From a virus: a DNA stretch of 48,115 nt. The stretch's first letter is position 1. Every line of letters begins with the position of its first letter. Location of the stretch: IMG/VR virus record IMGVR_UViG_3300021197_001580, positions 1 to 48,115 of that record; one strand, 5' to 3'. Shown piece after piece: positions 17,094-27,069 of this stretch. Made by a program: the position numbers and the translations under genes. The notes beneath the pieces are model-generated. The model worked only from the letters and a program-made list of their open reading frames with translations. It was not told the DNA's origin and did not search any database.

Positions 17094-17701
17094 TGGGTAG
17101 GCTACCTGGGGGTAGAGGCCCCAAGCTAGGCGAGGACGCTCTGGCTGTGCAGAATGAGAGCTATGCTCAGCGCAGGGATAATCGCCCTGGACAGCGAGCG
17201 CTTATGCTCAGTACCATGTCTGCTGCGCAGGATGTAGCCACCATAGGAGGCACTGCAGATAAGCTGTACATGCAGGCCTGTCAGCCGTTAGTGCAGGGCC
17301 TTAAAGCTACTCATGTGCGGGTAGGCGTGATTACGGCCTCAGCGTCTACTACTATGGATATAGGACTATATTACCTAGATACGCACAGCTTTAAGGCCGT
17401 GCCCAATACGCAAGCTACAGTCAGCACAGCCGCTACGGGCGTGATTACCCACAAGCTGACCGCTCCTGCCCTTGTGCTGGCAACTACACAGTACTTCGTA
17501 GGGCTGCGCTTCAGTAGTGCTGTGCCTCGAATAGCAGGAGTTACGCCCCAGGCCTCCTCAGCCATGCTTAGCATGCTGACATCAACTACATCGCATACTG
17601 TGCTGCCATCTGGTATCAATGCTAATCTGTTCGATAAAACCACGAATAATAAGATTTACGGCATTAGTTACCTATCGACAACTGCGGCCGAATTGCTATA
17701 A
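17093..17701 (+). CDS. Beta-rich virion protein
   Basis: A 202-residue Ala/Thr/Ser/Leu-rich product starting at GTG 17093 (TAGTG overlap with the nozzle gene). The N-terminus is basic and flexible; from about residue 45 it is a beta-sandwich-like domain. Likely a small tail or fibre-attachment protein. No family recognised. Confidence 0.72.
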   Translation: MGRLPGGRGPKLGEDALAVQNESYAQRRDNRPGQRALMLSTMSAAQDVATIGGTADKLYMQACQPLVQGLKATHVRVGVITASASTTMDIGLYYLDTHSFKAVPNTQATVSTAATGVITHKLTAPALVLATTQYFVGLRFSSAVPRIAGVTPQASSAMLSMLTSTTSHTVLPSGINANLFDKTTNNKIYGISYLSTTAAELL

Positions 17702-17715
17702 AATAAGGACATAGA

Positions 17716-18294
17716 ATGGCTTTTACCGTTACGAATACCTTTGCTGATGCCGCTACAATTGAAGCTGCGGACCTCAATACGAACTTCACAGACGTAGAGA
17801 CTGCGCTTAGTGGCCTAACCACTGAGAATCTATCAGGTTCTGCCGCAATCACCGCAAGCCAGATCGCGGATTCCAGCTACGGTTCAGTGATTACGCTAAG
17901 TATGGCTGGCGGCGTGGCCTCAAATCTAACTACTGGATCGTTCAGCCTGGTAGGCGGCATCGCGGACGGCACAGCTCGTACATACACTATCGTGGGCATC
18001 GAGAGCATGCTGTACTTAGGTACTGGTGGTTCTGAGGCTGTGACAACTGGACCTACGTTTGATTTAAAGTGGGGCGATCACTCGGGCGGCTTTACTGATA
18101 TCATTGGCTCTAGCGGTGTCGCTATCGAAGCAGGCAACGGACAAACGAAATACACAGGGTTCACTTCTACTGTGACCACATCAGCGTCGGTTCCGCGTGC
18201 GTTTGTGCTTGATTGCACAGGCGCATTGACCGGGACACTGACTGATATCTCATCTTGGCAGCTTAGCATCATGCTGACTGCCGACATCTTCTAA
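17716..18294 (+). CDS. Tail fibre-like protein
   Basis: A 192-residue product. The N-terminus (residues about 1-50) has the pattern of short phage fibres: VTNTFADAATIEAADLN and a following helical segment with repeated Asn/Thr, ending in SAAITASQIAD, which usually trimerises. The rest is a beta-sandwich tip that could contact a receptor. AAGGACATAGA forms the ribosome site. Confidence 0.75.
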   Translation: MAFTVTNTFADAATIEAADLNTNFTDVETALSGLTTENLSGSAAITASQIADSSYGSVITLSMAGGVASNLTTGSFSLVGGIADGTARTYTIVGIESMLYLGTGGSEAVTTGPTFDLKWGDHSGGFTDIIGSSGVAIEAGNGQTKYTGFTSTVTTSASVPRAFVLDCTGALTGTLTDISSWQLSIMLTADIF

Positions 18295-18312
18295 GACTAA
18301 TAGGATACGAAT

Positions 18313-19023
18313 ATGGCTTTTGAGTTGCTCAAAAACCTTGGAGCGAGTGTTGCCACAGGACAGGCATATACTCCAGGGAAGAGCGCCGCGGATATCATTA
18401 AGACGCACAAAGGTAAGGGCGTAGTTGCGGCATCTGATGAACGTGCAGAGAAGCGTAAGAAGAACATGGCTTATGGGCAGGCGTTTGCTGGCAACGATCA
18501 GCCGGGGCCTGATTATACGCAGCAGCGAGAAGAGGGTGCTGCGGGTATTAAATCTATGTATGGCGATATCATGAAAGAGCATCAAGCGCGCTGGGGCGGA
18601 GCAGGCGGCCAAGCGAATCAATTGATGGGACAGACGACGGCCATGCAGCGCATGGCAGGTGCAGCAGCCAGTCGCATGGGCGGGGGCGTTGGTGGCGGTT
18701 TTGCCGGTGCTATGCGCGGAGGCTTTATGGGCGGCATGGATCAGTATGCTAATGCTCTCAATAAACACGAGACTGGCTCTGGGCGTATCCAAGCTGACAT
18801 GGCCGAGAAGCTTCTAGCCAATACACAGCGCTACGAGGGTTTCGAGCGACAAGATCAACGCGACAAAGAGCGACGCGAACAGGAACTAATTAATTCACTT
18901 ATCGCAGCAGGCGATGTCGAGGGCCTTCAGCAGTACTTTGGCGGTGCCGGGCAAAGCGTCGGGGGTAGTGTAAGCGCTCAGGGTGGCGGAGTACGCGGCG
19001 CTGGGAAGGTCTACGGGAGCTAA
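18313..19023 (+). CDS. Ejection-type internal virion protein 1
   Basis: A 236-residue product, Gly/Gln/Ala-rich, with Met- and Gly-rich central stretch (about 105-145) and charged helical part (about 150-205). These features fit small proteins stored in the capsid and ejected before DNA. It opens a group of four such genes (18313-23887) in order of rising size, as in podoviruses with a three- or four-protein ejectosome. Its TAA is followed within two bases by the next ATG. Confidence 0.68.
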   Translation: MAFELLKNLGASVATGQAYTPGKSAADIIKTHKGKGVVAASDERAEKRKKNMAYGQAFAGNDQPGPDYTQQREEGAAGIKSMYGDIMKEHQARWGGAGGQANQLMGQTTAMQRMAGAAASRMGGGVGGGFAGAMRGGFMGGMDQYANALNKHETGSGRIQADMAEKLLANTQRYEGFERQDQRDKERREQELINSLIAAGDVEGLQQYFGGAGQSVGGSVSAQGGGVRGAGKVYGS

Positions 19024-19024
19024 T

Positions 19025-19585
19025 ATGCCACAATCGAATATGAGAATGCTGCAGATGCTTGCGGCGCAGAAGTCGCAAAAGCGTCACCAGGAGTACGAGA
19101 AGGCTGTTAAGCAGCAGGAGTATGAGTCCAAGATGGCCGCAGCTCCTAGTATGTGGAGCACAGGGGCTTCTGGTATGGCACTCGGAGCTAGTATCGGTAG
19201 TATGTTTGGGCCTGGTGTAGGTACAGCAATCGGTGCAGGTATCGGTGGAGTAGCTGGGCTAATTGGTGGAGGTTTCGCTGAGGGCTCTGCTAAATCTGAT
19301 CTAGCAGAAGAGTACGGTCAGGATTACGATTTCATGTCTGACTCACTTGCGCCAGGCCGTGATGATGTGACGCCAATCTTGCAGGGCGCAACAACCATGA
19401 TGTCAGCAGGAGCTGCAGCAAAGCGTGGGCCCAAGGACAAGCTTCTTGAGCAGATGGCTGCGGGTTCGCCAGCAACCAAGGCTAGTTCGCTACTAGCCCC
19501 CATGCCCACAGAGCCAGCTTACGGGGCGCAGCGCCTACCTACAGGCCCTATGGACGCTCAACAGCACCTGCGGCCACGACGATAA
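19025..19585 (+). CDS. Ejection-type protein 2 with glycine-zipper membrane segment
   Basis: A 186-residue product starting at ATG 19025. Residues 1-45 are helical and basic; about 55-90 contain a glycine-zipper run (GTAIGAGIGGVAGLIGGG) typical of proteins that insert into or cross membranes. The C-terminal part is Pro/Ala-rich. This pattern fits a pore-forming ejection protein acting on the host envelope. An upstream in-frame start at 18983 lies inside the previous gene and is rejected. Confidence 0.7.
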   Translation: MPQSNMRMLQMLAAQKSQKRHQEYEKAVKQQEYESKMAAAPSMWSTGASGMALGASIGSMFGPGVGTAIGAGIGGVAGLIGGGFAEGSAKSDLAEEYGQDYDFMSDSLAPGRDDVTPILQGATTMMSAGAAAKRGPKDKLLEQMAAGSPATKASSLLAPMPTEPAYGAQRLPTGPMDAQQHLRPRR

Positions 19586-19586
19586 C

Positions 19587-20387
19587 ATGGCGGGCCCAGA
19601 TCTAGGCTCGACAGTATACGCTAAGATGATGCTACTGCGCCAACAGCAGAGCGCGCAGCGTATCGAGCAAGCGAATCAAGAGCAGGCTATGGCCTCCCAG
19701 GCCCATGGTGCCGTCAACAAGTATCTCCAAGACCTTGAACAGCAAAAGGTGCAAGAGGACATCAAGGCCAAGACCGCCGAAGACAAGCAGTTCCTCGAAG
19801 AGTACAAGGCCCGCGAGAAGAAGTCGGCCGCTGAGAAGACCGAAGCTGGGCGTGAGAAGCGCTCAGCACGCAGCGAAGAAGGCCGTCAGCAGCGCTGGGA
19901 AACTGACCGCGCTGTCAAGGCCGAGCAAGAGGAGTACGAGCGTACGCAGGACAAAGCTAGGTTCGATCAGCGCGAACGCCATGCTAAGGTTTACGGTAGC
20001 GCTGTAGGTAGCAAGACGCAGTCGCGCCGACTCGCAGCTGAGAAGTACCAGGTGCAGCAAATCACAGGCGGCCTGCCTAAGATCCTAGAGGGCGCCGAGA
20101 AGCAGATGCTGAAGACCATCAAAGGTCTAGCGCAGAGTGTGACTTATCGTGTGCCTGGAGCAGCTGAGGAACGTAAGCAGGCGCAGCAAGTAGCCAAGCA
20201 AATAGGCCAGCTACGCGCCAAAGAGGACGAACTGCGGCGTGGCTTCGGTGGAGGCCTCTTTGATGAGAGAGTGTATCGCCAGGAGATCGAGTCCATCGCA
20301 GAGCAGTACGAGCAGCTACGCGGCTATATTGAAGCTGCTCCAGAAGACGACACAGACGACGGTGACGTTACTATGGACGAGTTCTAG
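19587..20387 (+). CDS. Ejection-type coiled-coil protein 3
   Basis: A 266-residue product, almost wholly charged helix: Gln/Glu/Lys/Arg-rich coiled coil from about 8 to 155, and a second helical part with an acidic C-terminus (EDDTDDGDVTMDEF). Such long soluble coiled coils occur in podovirus internal proteins. Start is one base after the previous stop. Confidence 0.7.
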   Translation: MAGPDLGSTVYAKMMLLRQQQSAQRIEQANQEQAMASQAHGAVNKYLQDLEQQKVQEDIKAKTAEDKQFLEEYKAREKKSAAEKTEAGREKRSARSEEGRQQRWETDRAVKAEQEEYERTQDKARFDQRERHAKVYGSAVGSKTQSRRLAAEKYQVQQITGGLPKILEGAEKQMLKTIKGLAQSVTYRVPGAAEERKQAQQVAKQIGQLRAKEDELRRGFGGGLFDERVYRQEIESIAEQYEQLRGYIEAAPEDDTDDGDVTMDEF

Positions 20388-20395
20388 CTAATAGC

Positions 20396-23300
20396 ATGGC
20401 TCCTCGTGATCCCACTATACCCGGCTGGCCGCTATCGAATATGGGCTGGCAGGATCCAAGCGACAAGTATGAGATGCAGCGCGCCTTCAATCGCAAAGGT
20501 ATCGCTGAGGCTCAACAAGAGCAGTGGAAACGTTTCGGTCTAGAAGGCCAATTCATACAGAGCGCTTCGAAGAAGGGCTTGCTCTCGCCTGAGGATGCGG
20601 AGAACATCCGTACGCAGCTCGCGGACACTCACCCTAATTGGCTAGACGTCAGTGAAGACGAGCGCGAGAAGCTCTTCAATTCGCGTGCTATCGAGTGGCT
20701 AGAACGTAAGGGCCGCGTAGAGGCCAGCGCTGAGAAGGCCTTCCATCAGGGTGGCTTCCTTGGGCCTGACGACATCACATCCACGCCCGAGACTGACTTC
20801 CTAGGACAGAAGCGCTTCAAGACTACAGAGAACCGCGCGTTCATTGAGACGCTGCGGGCACACGAAGACGAGATCGATCTACCCCAGGCCCTGATGGCAG
20901 GGTCTCAGAATCTCCCTCCAGAGCTGATGGCTGAGTTCCAAGAGCGGGCCAAGGGCTCGTTTATGCCTCCTGAGAAGTTCGAGAAGTCGCGCTTCATGTC
21001 GTTCTTGGAGACTCCCGGCCGCGCCGCCCAAGCGGGCAAGGCCCGGGAGACATCAATCCAGGCCAGAGGGCAGGCCCCGCTCACTGAGCACGAGCTCCAG
21101 ACAGTCGAGGCTGAGCTAGGCCTAGAGACGATCTACGAGCGCGCCGAGCGTACAGGGCCTTCGGCTTTCATGGGCGGCACCATGCCCGAAGAGAAGATCG
21201 ACGTAGCACCTACACGACAGTCAGGCGCGCCGCAAGCTACCATGCCTGAGGCCAGCTTCAAAGAGGTTGGTGGGGCCATGTGGGACGCAGCACTAGCAGG
21301 CTCAGACAATAAGGAAGATCTGGCTGAAGAGCTTTATAAGGTCAAGGACTTCTACGCCAAAGAGTCTATGCGCATGGCTAACATGCGCGCTAGGCAACAG
21401 ACATTCACCTCACGAGCAGACAAGGTGGCCTTCGTAAAGAAAGAGGCCATGCATATCCTTAACGACGTGGTCCCGCATCTAGAGCAGCGTGCCCTCGATA
21501 ACCCAGAGGGCTCACGATTAGCATATCAATTCGTCGGCGACTTCCTAATGGATCCGACAAGCGCAATTCTAGGCACCGCCAAAGCCGCGGTCAAAGTGGC
21601 AAAAGAGCTCCCGTTCGTGGGGGCGATAACGGAGCTGGGCCTGGAGGCGACGAAGAGCTTGTCGAAGACCGGAGCTCTGAGGGCTTCCGGACACCCCTCG
21701 GGACAGTATTTGGCCGACACACTCCTAGCGGCAGCTGATAAGGGCCAGGCTACATCGCAGGCCGTAGAGAAACTAGCGGGCCAGGCCGAGAAGGCTGCCA
21801 AGAAGCTGCCTAAGGATCTGCGTGAGCCCTTCTATCAGCTCCTATCAGGTGAGAAGACTCTTGAAGAGCTGCCCGCGCGCCTAGCAAAGCAGCTCGAAAA
21901 GAAGAACCTGACCAAGCGGGTTGAGCAGTACAAAGAAGCCATGACTGGTATGTACGAGGCTGGGGCTGAGTCAGGCGCATTGCAGCGTATCACTGACAGA
22001 GGCCAAGTGGAGCTCGCAGGCCAAGTACCTGACTACGTACCGCGTAAGAAGTTCGAAGCTACTGCAGCGCCTGAAGAGGAGGTTGCAGCAGCTCTAGGCC
22101 TGCCAGCAACAAAGAAGGGTAAGGGCAAGATCGCCTCAGGTGCCGAGCAGGCACGACAAGACTCTGCTCGTCCCGCAGTAGCTGACGTTGAGGCACAACT
22201 CAAGGTGTCACTACCAGCACAGAAGCGCGCTATTGCTGTCGGCACAGAATTCAAAGAGATGAAGAAGGCCCTCAAAGCGTCAGGCATGGAGCTCTCTGAG
22301 CACAGCCCGCAGACCTTCGCAGCTATCGCCAAGACTACCAAGGAGACAGGCAAGGCCGCTAAGGCCGTCATGCGTGAGGGCTTTAATGTGCAGGGCGTAC
22401 CTATGGCGCCGCTCTCAGAGCAGGCGAGCAAGGAATGGCTGCGTATGACCTCTGCGCCTGGCCAGAAGCTGTCACAACAGCAAGTGTTCTTGCCTAAGCC
22501 ATTCACGCAACGAATCGAAGAACTTGTGCCTACCATGGGCAACCAAGAGAAGCATGTGGCTTTGGTCGCTGCGGACGTAGCTAATGAGTATCTGGCTAAG
22601 CCTGCCATGTCACTGTGGCGCTCGGGCGTGCTCAGCGCCTCGGGCTGGCACTACTTCCTCACGCAGGTACAGGGCGACATTGGGCTCAACGTGCTCGCTA
22701 ACGGCCTGAAGGGATTGAACCCTGAGGTCAATGGCAAGGCACTAGCTGCTGCAGTTATTGATGCTGCTGTGGACGGCTCGAAGAGCAAGACTGCGGGCAA
22801 GATCAAGTACAAGCTGCCTTCGGGCGAAGAGACCACTATCGCTGGCGTACTCGACATCATGAAAGAGTACGGCCTCAAAGAGATGAACACCGAGCGCTTC
22901 GGTAAGGCCATGCAGACAGGCAAAAGCATTGGAGGCGTTCCTAATATATTTGCAGCAGGAGCTAAGGCTGCTCAGTGGGCGACATTGCAGCCCTTGTTCT
23001 TTAAGGCTGCGGCCATACCTGATCAGGTCTACCGTATCTCGACGTTCATGAACAACCTGAAGAGCCTCAAGCACGCTGACATCACGCGGGCTGTGCAGCT
23101 GACCTCGGACCTTAGTGGTAACTTTAACCGTATGACCAAGTTCGAGAAAAAGGTCATGCGCGAGGTTGTGCCCTTCTATAGCTGGAACAGGTTCTACTTG
23201 CCGTTTGCAGTCAAGCAATCGATCAAGCACCCCAATCGCCTCAAGGTCATGGAGAGGACCAAGGACTATCTAGAGTCCAAGTACTTCGCTGCAGAAGCGC

Positions 23301-23887
23301 CAGCCTTCGAGGAAGGCACTCCTGAGTGGCAGAAGGGCCAGGGCATGATGACTGCGCCCAAGCGCTGGCAGAAGGACGTCCCCTCAGGCTCATTCGTGAC
23401 CATGCGCGTAGAGACCCCAGCGTCTGCTTTCGCTATGTTCGACCGTCCCGTCATGGACTTCGCCAACCCGGCTGTACATGCCATGCTGTTCAATCTCATG
23501 GGCTATGACCCTGAGTCGGGCATGGTGACCCAGTCAGGTGAGGAGATAGTCACCGATCTGTCCAAGATGTACGACAACCTGGGCCCCAAAAAGATGAGCA
23601 AGAAGGCCATGGGCAAGCTCCTCGATACCTGGGGAGGGCCCTCTAAGGCCGCTATGCACAGCTATGAGCTGATGATGCGGCAGGGTCAGTTCGAGCAGGC
23701 CGGTGAGTTCATGGGCAGACTGGCTGCATCGCGTCATCTGGGCCCATTTGAGAAGCTCGTGTTTGATAACCCTGTAGGATCGGGTGGTATTGTCGATCTG
23801 TACGGTGTTACGCCTGACTGGGCCGTACGCGAGAAGGCCAAGAAGGCCGCAGAAACACTTAAGAAAAAGCCCTCGGCTGTTAAGTAA
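20396..23887 (+). CDS. Large internal virion (ejection) protein
   Basis: A 1163-residue product, the largest in the window. N-terminal half is charged and helical with no visible enzyme motif (I see no lysozyme or transglycosylase E-S pattern). The C-terminal half (about 740-1000) has helical segments with amphipathic and aromatic character (FYSWNRFYLPFAVKQS near 927), resembling the conserved C-terminal region of large polyvalent phage proteins. Its place at the end of the ejection group and before the fibres supports an internal virion protein that helps move DNA across the envelope. Confidence 0.75.
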   Translation: MAPRDPTIPGWPLSNMGWQDPSDKYEMQRAFNRKGIAEAQQEQWKRFGLEGQFIQSASKKGLLSPEDAENIRTQLADTHPNWLDVSEDEREKLFNSRAIEWLERKGRVEASAEKAFHQGGFLGPDDITSTPETDFLGQKRFKTTENRAFIETLRAHEDEIDLPQALMAGSQNLPPELMAEFQERAKGSFMPPEKFEKSRFMSFLETPGRAAQAGKARETSIQARGQAPLTEHELQTVEAELGLETIYERAERTGPSAFMGGTMPEEKIDVAPTRQSGAPQATMPEASFKEVGGAMWDAALAGSDNKEDLAEELYKVKDFYAKESMRMANMRARQQTFTSRADKVAFVKKEAMHILNDVVPHLEQRALDNPEGSRLAYQFVGDFLMDPTSAILGTAKAAVKVAKELPFVGAITELGLEATKSLSKTGALRASGHPSGQYLADTLLAAADKGQATSQAVEKLAGQAEKAAKKLPKDLREPFYQLLSGEKTLEELPARLAKQLEKKNLTKRVEQYKEAMTGMYEAGAESGALQRITDRGQVELAGQVPDYVPRKKFEATAAPEEEVAAALGLPATKKGKGKIASGAEQARQDSARPAVADVEAQLKVSLPAQKRAIAVGTEFKEMKKALKASGMELSEHSPQTFAAIAKTTKETGKAAKAVMREGFNVQGVPMAPLSEQASKEWLRMTSAPGQKLSQQQVFLPKPFTQRIEELVPTMGNQEKHVALVAADVANEYLAKPAMSLWRSGVLSASGWHYFLTQVQGDIGLNVLANGLKGLNPEVNGKALAAAVIDAAVDGSKSKTAGKIKYKLPSGEETTIAGVLDIMKEYGLKEMNTERFGKAMQTGKSIGGVPNIFAAGAKAAQWATLQPLFFKAAAIPDQVYRISTFMNNLKSLKHADITRAVQLTSDLSGNFNRMTKFEKKVMREVVPFYSWNRFYLPFAVKQSIKHPNRLKVMERTKDYLESKYFAAEAPAFEEGTPEWQKGQGMMTAPKRWQKDVPSGSFVTMRVETPASAFAMFDRPVMDFANPAVHAMLFNLMGYDPESGMVTQSGEEIVTDLSKMYDNLGPKKMSKKAMGKLLDTWGGPSKAAMHSYELMMRQGQFEQAGEFMGRLAASRHLGPFEKLVFDNPVGSGGIVDLYGVTPDWAVREKAKKAAETLKKKPSAVK

Positions 23888-23892
23888 CGATT

Positions 23893-23901
23893 TGCTATAA
23901 T
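23893..23901 (+). promoter_or_regulatory. Extended -10 promoter
   Basis: TG-C-TATAAT is a perfect extended -10 element in the short gap after the large ejection gene. The -35 region is weak, as is usual for this class. Transcription from about 23908 would feed the small virion gene, the LamG fibre and the lysis cassette, giving them a start separate from the capsid genes. Confidence 0.6.
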
Positions 23902-23924
23902 AAGACGAATAGGAGTCTAATAGA

Positions 23925-24350
23925 ATGTCCCCCCGATTTACCCAATTCAAAGAGCTACGCACGGTCGACGTGTTCGATGCTGTTACGCTGGCAGCTGACC
24001 GTACGACCACGTTCAGCGCCGAAGGCTTCAATATGATGACCTGCTGGTGCACTTATACGCATCACTCTGATGTCACAGGCCTTACGCTAGAGGTCGCAGG
24101 CAGGCCTTCGCATGATTCCAACTACTTCAAGTATCTGGAAGAGAATCAGGCCGCTAATGAGATCGACCTTAATGTACTGAACGGGCGTCAATACGATCTG
24201 CTGCATACCGCACTGGTCTCGACCTCAGTCTATCGCTTTGCTGTAGTGGTCCCTGTGGGTGGGGATAGCATGGTACAGCTGACATTGAATGGTACTGGTA
24301 CCAATGCGGCTGCTCTCATGACCATGTCGGTCACCCTGACTAATCAATAA
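23925..24350 (+). CDS. Small beta-rich virion protein
   Basis: A 141-residue product, beta-rich with scattered aromatic and Thr residues, resembling small tail-fibre accessory or receptor-tip domains. AGGAG stands before a TAATAGA spacer and the ATG. It sits 3 bases before the LamG fibre gene and may be its partner. Confidence 0.72.
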   Translation: MSPRFTQFKELRTVDVFDAVTLAADRTTTFSAEGFNMMTCWCTYTHHSDVTGLTLEVAGRPSHDSNYFKYLEENQAANEIDLNVLNGRQYDLLHTALVSTSVYRFAVVVPVGGDSMVQLTLNGTGTNAAALMTMSVTLTNQ

Positions 24351-24353
24351 ACC

Positions 24354-26363
24354 GTGGCTCATAAGTTTAGGGATAGGGGCCGTCTGCGTGGTGGTGGGCA
24401 CCCTCATACTGCGTGGCGAGCCAAGCCATCAGGCTCAGCTGCGCCTACTTTCGAACTGTTCAGGTCGGGCGAAGTGCATGGTCCGACCAAGCTAGATACC
24501 GACCTCACGATCAATGGCAGCACCATTACGGGCAATACGTACATTGGCACCGATGCTACGACGAGCACTTGGAATGCCAACAGTGGCTCGGCAGGCAACT
24601 TCGCCATTGCGGGCAGTAACACCGATCCTGTCGTGGGCGTATTCGGGCCATTCTCCGATGGCACTACGGGCGCTAGAGCTGTTGCAGGCGCCAACAAGTA
24701 CTACAGTCTCACAGGTGGCATGCAGGTCGGTACGAATGACTTCGTTATTGAGTGGGTCAGTGCTACTGCTACAGCGGCCGGCGTGCGTACGTTTAGTACC
24801 AATACTGGTGGCGGCACATACATCGAATTCTTCAACGATGTCGCGGCCAAGCTCCAGGTCAATTCTGGAGGCACTTTCGAGGACTTCGATGCTACGGTAG
24901 GCGCGCAGGAGATCAATCACTACCTCTATTTCCATGACGCAAGCGGTAGTGGCCGTATGTACGTCAATGGGACAGCTGCTGATACTGAGGACGTGTCGGC
25001 CATGGGCACGCTCTCTGGCGGCGGCAATCTCTCACTCTTCGACGATGCTATTGGCTCTGGGAATTCGCCCGATAGCTGCCTGTACTGGTTTGGTTGGTGG
25101 GACTTCGGTGCAGGTGGCTTGGGCGCTTCCGGGCATGACCAGGACACACTTGCTGCTGAGCGCTTCTACAAGCTGAGCGGCATCTGGCCCCACGCAGCTA
25201 TCGGCACTAAGGCGCCTACTGTCAACACGCGAGGCAGTATTGCCTACGCGGACTGTTACCTCAGCTCTGTGCGCAAGATGGTAGCGGTGGGCGATAACTG
25301 GATGCGCGTTGTTACTCGTAATGATGGCAGCTCTAGCCTCACGGGCGTTCTGAACGAGCGCTCGTCTACGAATCTCATCGTACAATCGAACGACCTGGGC
25401 ACCACGTGGACAGAACTTGACGCTGGCGACTCACTAGGCACGGGTATTGCGGCTCCTGCGGCGCTTGAACTGTCGAACGCTATGATTGCTGATGCCACTG
25501 ACGGCTCGCATGGGCATTCTCAGGCAGTCACACTCACAGCCACGACGTATGTATTCAGCTGCTTCGCTAAGGAGGGCGACCAGACGCACCTCTATTTGAG
25601 TGACGATACTGTGGCGAATGCTACGGGCTACTTCAACCTCAACACTGGCGCACTAGGCACTATTGGTGCGGGCGCTACGGGTTACATTGAGGACTGGGGT
25701 GAGGGCTGGTATCGCTGCGCTATCGCCTTCACTGGAACAGCAGCAAGCCACACGCTCAAGGTACAGACAGCAGAGGGCGATACAGACATCACTTTCGCGG
25801 GCGATGGTAGTACAATCAACACACATGTCTTTGGTGTGCAGTGCGAGGCTCGTGCGTACCCTACGAGCTACATCGCTACGACTACAGGCACTGTAACGCG
25901 CTCTGCCGACGTGCTCTACTACAAGGGCGATGACGGTAACGTTACGAACAATCAAATCGGTACCGTGGTGTCGAGCTTCCTGCTTCCGAACTTCAACAAC
26001 ACGGGCGACAGGACGCTGTGGCAAATCAATGATGGCGGCAGCAATAACGATAAGATCTCGGGCTATGTCCATGACGGTACTGATGCGGGCCGAACAAGTG
26101 TAGCAGCTACGGGCCTTAGTGGGGGCGATGCAGTTATCGCTGGCGACGTATCGGATGGTACAATTCACGAGCATCGCTCAGTGTGGCAGACAGACAACCT
26201 GACGACCTATATAGACGGTACGGGCGGTACAGCAGATGATGATGTAGGCATCCCTGACGACCTCGACCGCATCCACATTGGCGATGACCGCACAGCGGCG
26301 CTTGAGACCGAAGGCATCGTGGGCAATATCAAGATTTACGACAAACTAAAGCCGGCAGGATAG
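24354..26363 (+). CDS. LamG/concanavalin-like fibre or receptor-binding protein
   Basis: A 669-residue product starting at GTG 24354 (no clear Shine-Dalgarno; coupled to the gene 3 bases before). A basic N-terminal arm (1-30) is followed by beta-jellyroll segments resembling concanavalin-A-like lectin folds at about 80-280 and 520-665. The centre has the phage carbohydrate-binding style ERSSTNLIVQSNDLG (about 341-355) and ARAYPTSYIATTTGTVTRSA (about 499-518), both common in marine phage tail proteins. A receptor-binding role is likely. Confidence 0.75.
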   Translation: MAHKFRDRGRLRGGGHPHTAWRAKPSGSAAPTFELFRSGEVHGPTKLDTDLTINGSTITGNTYIGTDATTSTWNANSGSAGNFAIAGSNTDPVVGVFGPFSDGTTGARAVAGANKYYSLTGGMQVGTNDFVIEWVSATATAAGVRTFSTNTGGGTYIEFFNDVAAKLQVNSGGTFEDFDATVGAQEINHYLYFHDASGSGRMYVNGTAADTEDVSAMGTLSGGGNLSLFDDAIGSGNSPDSCLYWFGWWDFGAGGLGASGHDQDTLAAERFYKLSGIWPHAAIGTKAPTVNTRGSIAYADCYLSSVRKMVAVGDNWMRVVTRNDGSSSLTGVLNERSSTNLIVQSNDLGTTWTELDAGDSLGTGIAAPAALELSNAMIADATDGSHGHSQAVTLTATTYVFSCFAKEGDQTHLYLSDDTVANATGYFNLNTGALGTIGAGATGYIEDWGEGWYRCAIAFTGTAASHTLKVQTAEGDTDITFAGDGSTINTHVFGVQCEARAYPTSYIATTTGTVTRSADVLYYKGDDGNVTNNQIGTVVSSFLLPNFNNTGDRTLWQINDGGSNNDKISGYVHDGTDAGRTSVAATGLSGGDAVIAGDVSDGTIHEHRSVWQTDNLTTYIDGTGGTADDDVGIPDDLDRIHIGDDRTAALETEGIVGNIKIYDKLKPAG

Positions 26364-26364
26364 T

Positions 26365-26589
26365 ATGGACCCGGAAGAACGACTAGAACAGAAGATTGAC
26401 ACCGTCGTAGGTGCCGTGCATGAACTTGACCTCAAGCTGGCCAAGATTGAGGTACACCTGGACGACCGTGAAGCCTTGGAGCTGCGCGTGACCACAATCG
26501 AGAAGAGCGTGGCCAAGTATGTGAACTACGGCTCGGGTATGCTGGGCCTGATGGGGCTCATTATTACCGTGCTGAAGGTGCTCGACTAA
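26365..26589 (+). CDS. XhlA-like holin-associated membrane protein
   Basis: A 74-residue product: coiled coil (about 5-50) and then one C-terminal transmembrane helix (about 52-72). This is the layout of the XhlA family, which associates with holins. It opens the lysis cassette; the TAA of its stop overlaps the next ATG (TAATG). Confidence 0.68.
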   Translation: MDPEERLEQKIDTVVGAVHELDLKLAKIEVHLDDREALELRVTTIEKSVAKYVNYGSGMLGLMGLIITVLKVLD

Positions 26590-26819
26590 TGCAGCTAGGG
26601 CGCACTAATGTCCTGGCCCTAGCAGTGCTTGGGATCCCTTTCCTTTTGGCAACACTTGGGGTAGCCTTCGGCTATCTCACAGGAGGTGAGTGGCATGAGC
26701 TCACAGTTATCGAACTCGGGCTGGCTGAAACCTATCTCCTGGGCGGGGCGGCGCTTAAAGGCATTCGTGCTCTGGCTGAGCGCTACCCTACGAAAGGTCA
26801 AGATGAAACAGCTCCTTAG
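26589..26819 (+). CDS. Candidate holin
   Basis: A 76-residue product with a clear transmembrane helix at about 8-28 and a second, weaker one at about 42-60, then a charged C-terminus. Size, topology and position before the endolysin fit a class II holin that times release of the amidase. It overlaps the next gene by 17 bases. Confidence 0.62.
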   Translation: MQLGRTNVLALAVLGIPFLLATLGVAFGYLTGGEWHELTVIELGLAETYLLGGAALKGIRALAERYPTKGQDETAP

Positions 26820-27069
26820 TGGCCTACTTCTTGCAGCAAGTAGCCTAGCTCTGCTGGTTATTGGCCGTCTACTGGCGCGTAAAGCAGCTGGTGACGATGC
26901 CAGGGCCAAGCGTAACGCTAACATCCCTCTAGCTGAGCGGGCCAAGCGCCTGAAGAAGAAGCAGGTAGCCGAGCGTATAGCTGACGCCAAAGACCAAGCA
27001 CTGAAGGAGTCTAAAGATGTCTCTGATACCATTGACCTTGCTGACTATCTTAACGGCAAACGTAGGTAA
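26803..27069 (+). CDS. i-spanin-like membrane protein
   Basis: An 88-residue product: N-terminal transmembrane helix (about 3-24), then charged helical body rich in Lys/Arg/Ala/Asp (25-88). This resembles inner-membrane spanin subunits, which link to an outer-membrane partner in Gram-negative lysis. AAAGGTC precedes the ATG; an in-frame start further upstream (26686) lies inside the holin gene. The 3' end overlaps the next gene by 53 bases in another frame, as spanin pairs often do. Confidence 0.58.
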   Translation: MKQLLSGLLLAASSLALLVIGRLLARKAAGDDARAKRNANIPLAERAKRLKKKQVAERIADAKDQALKESKDVSDTIDLADYLNGKRR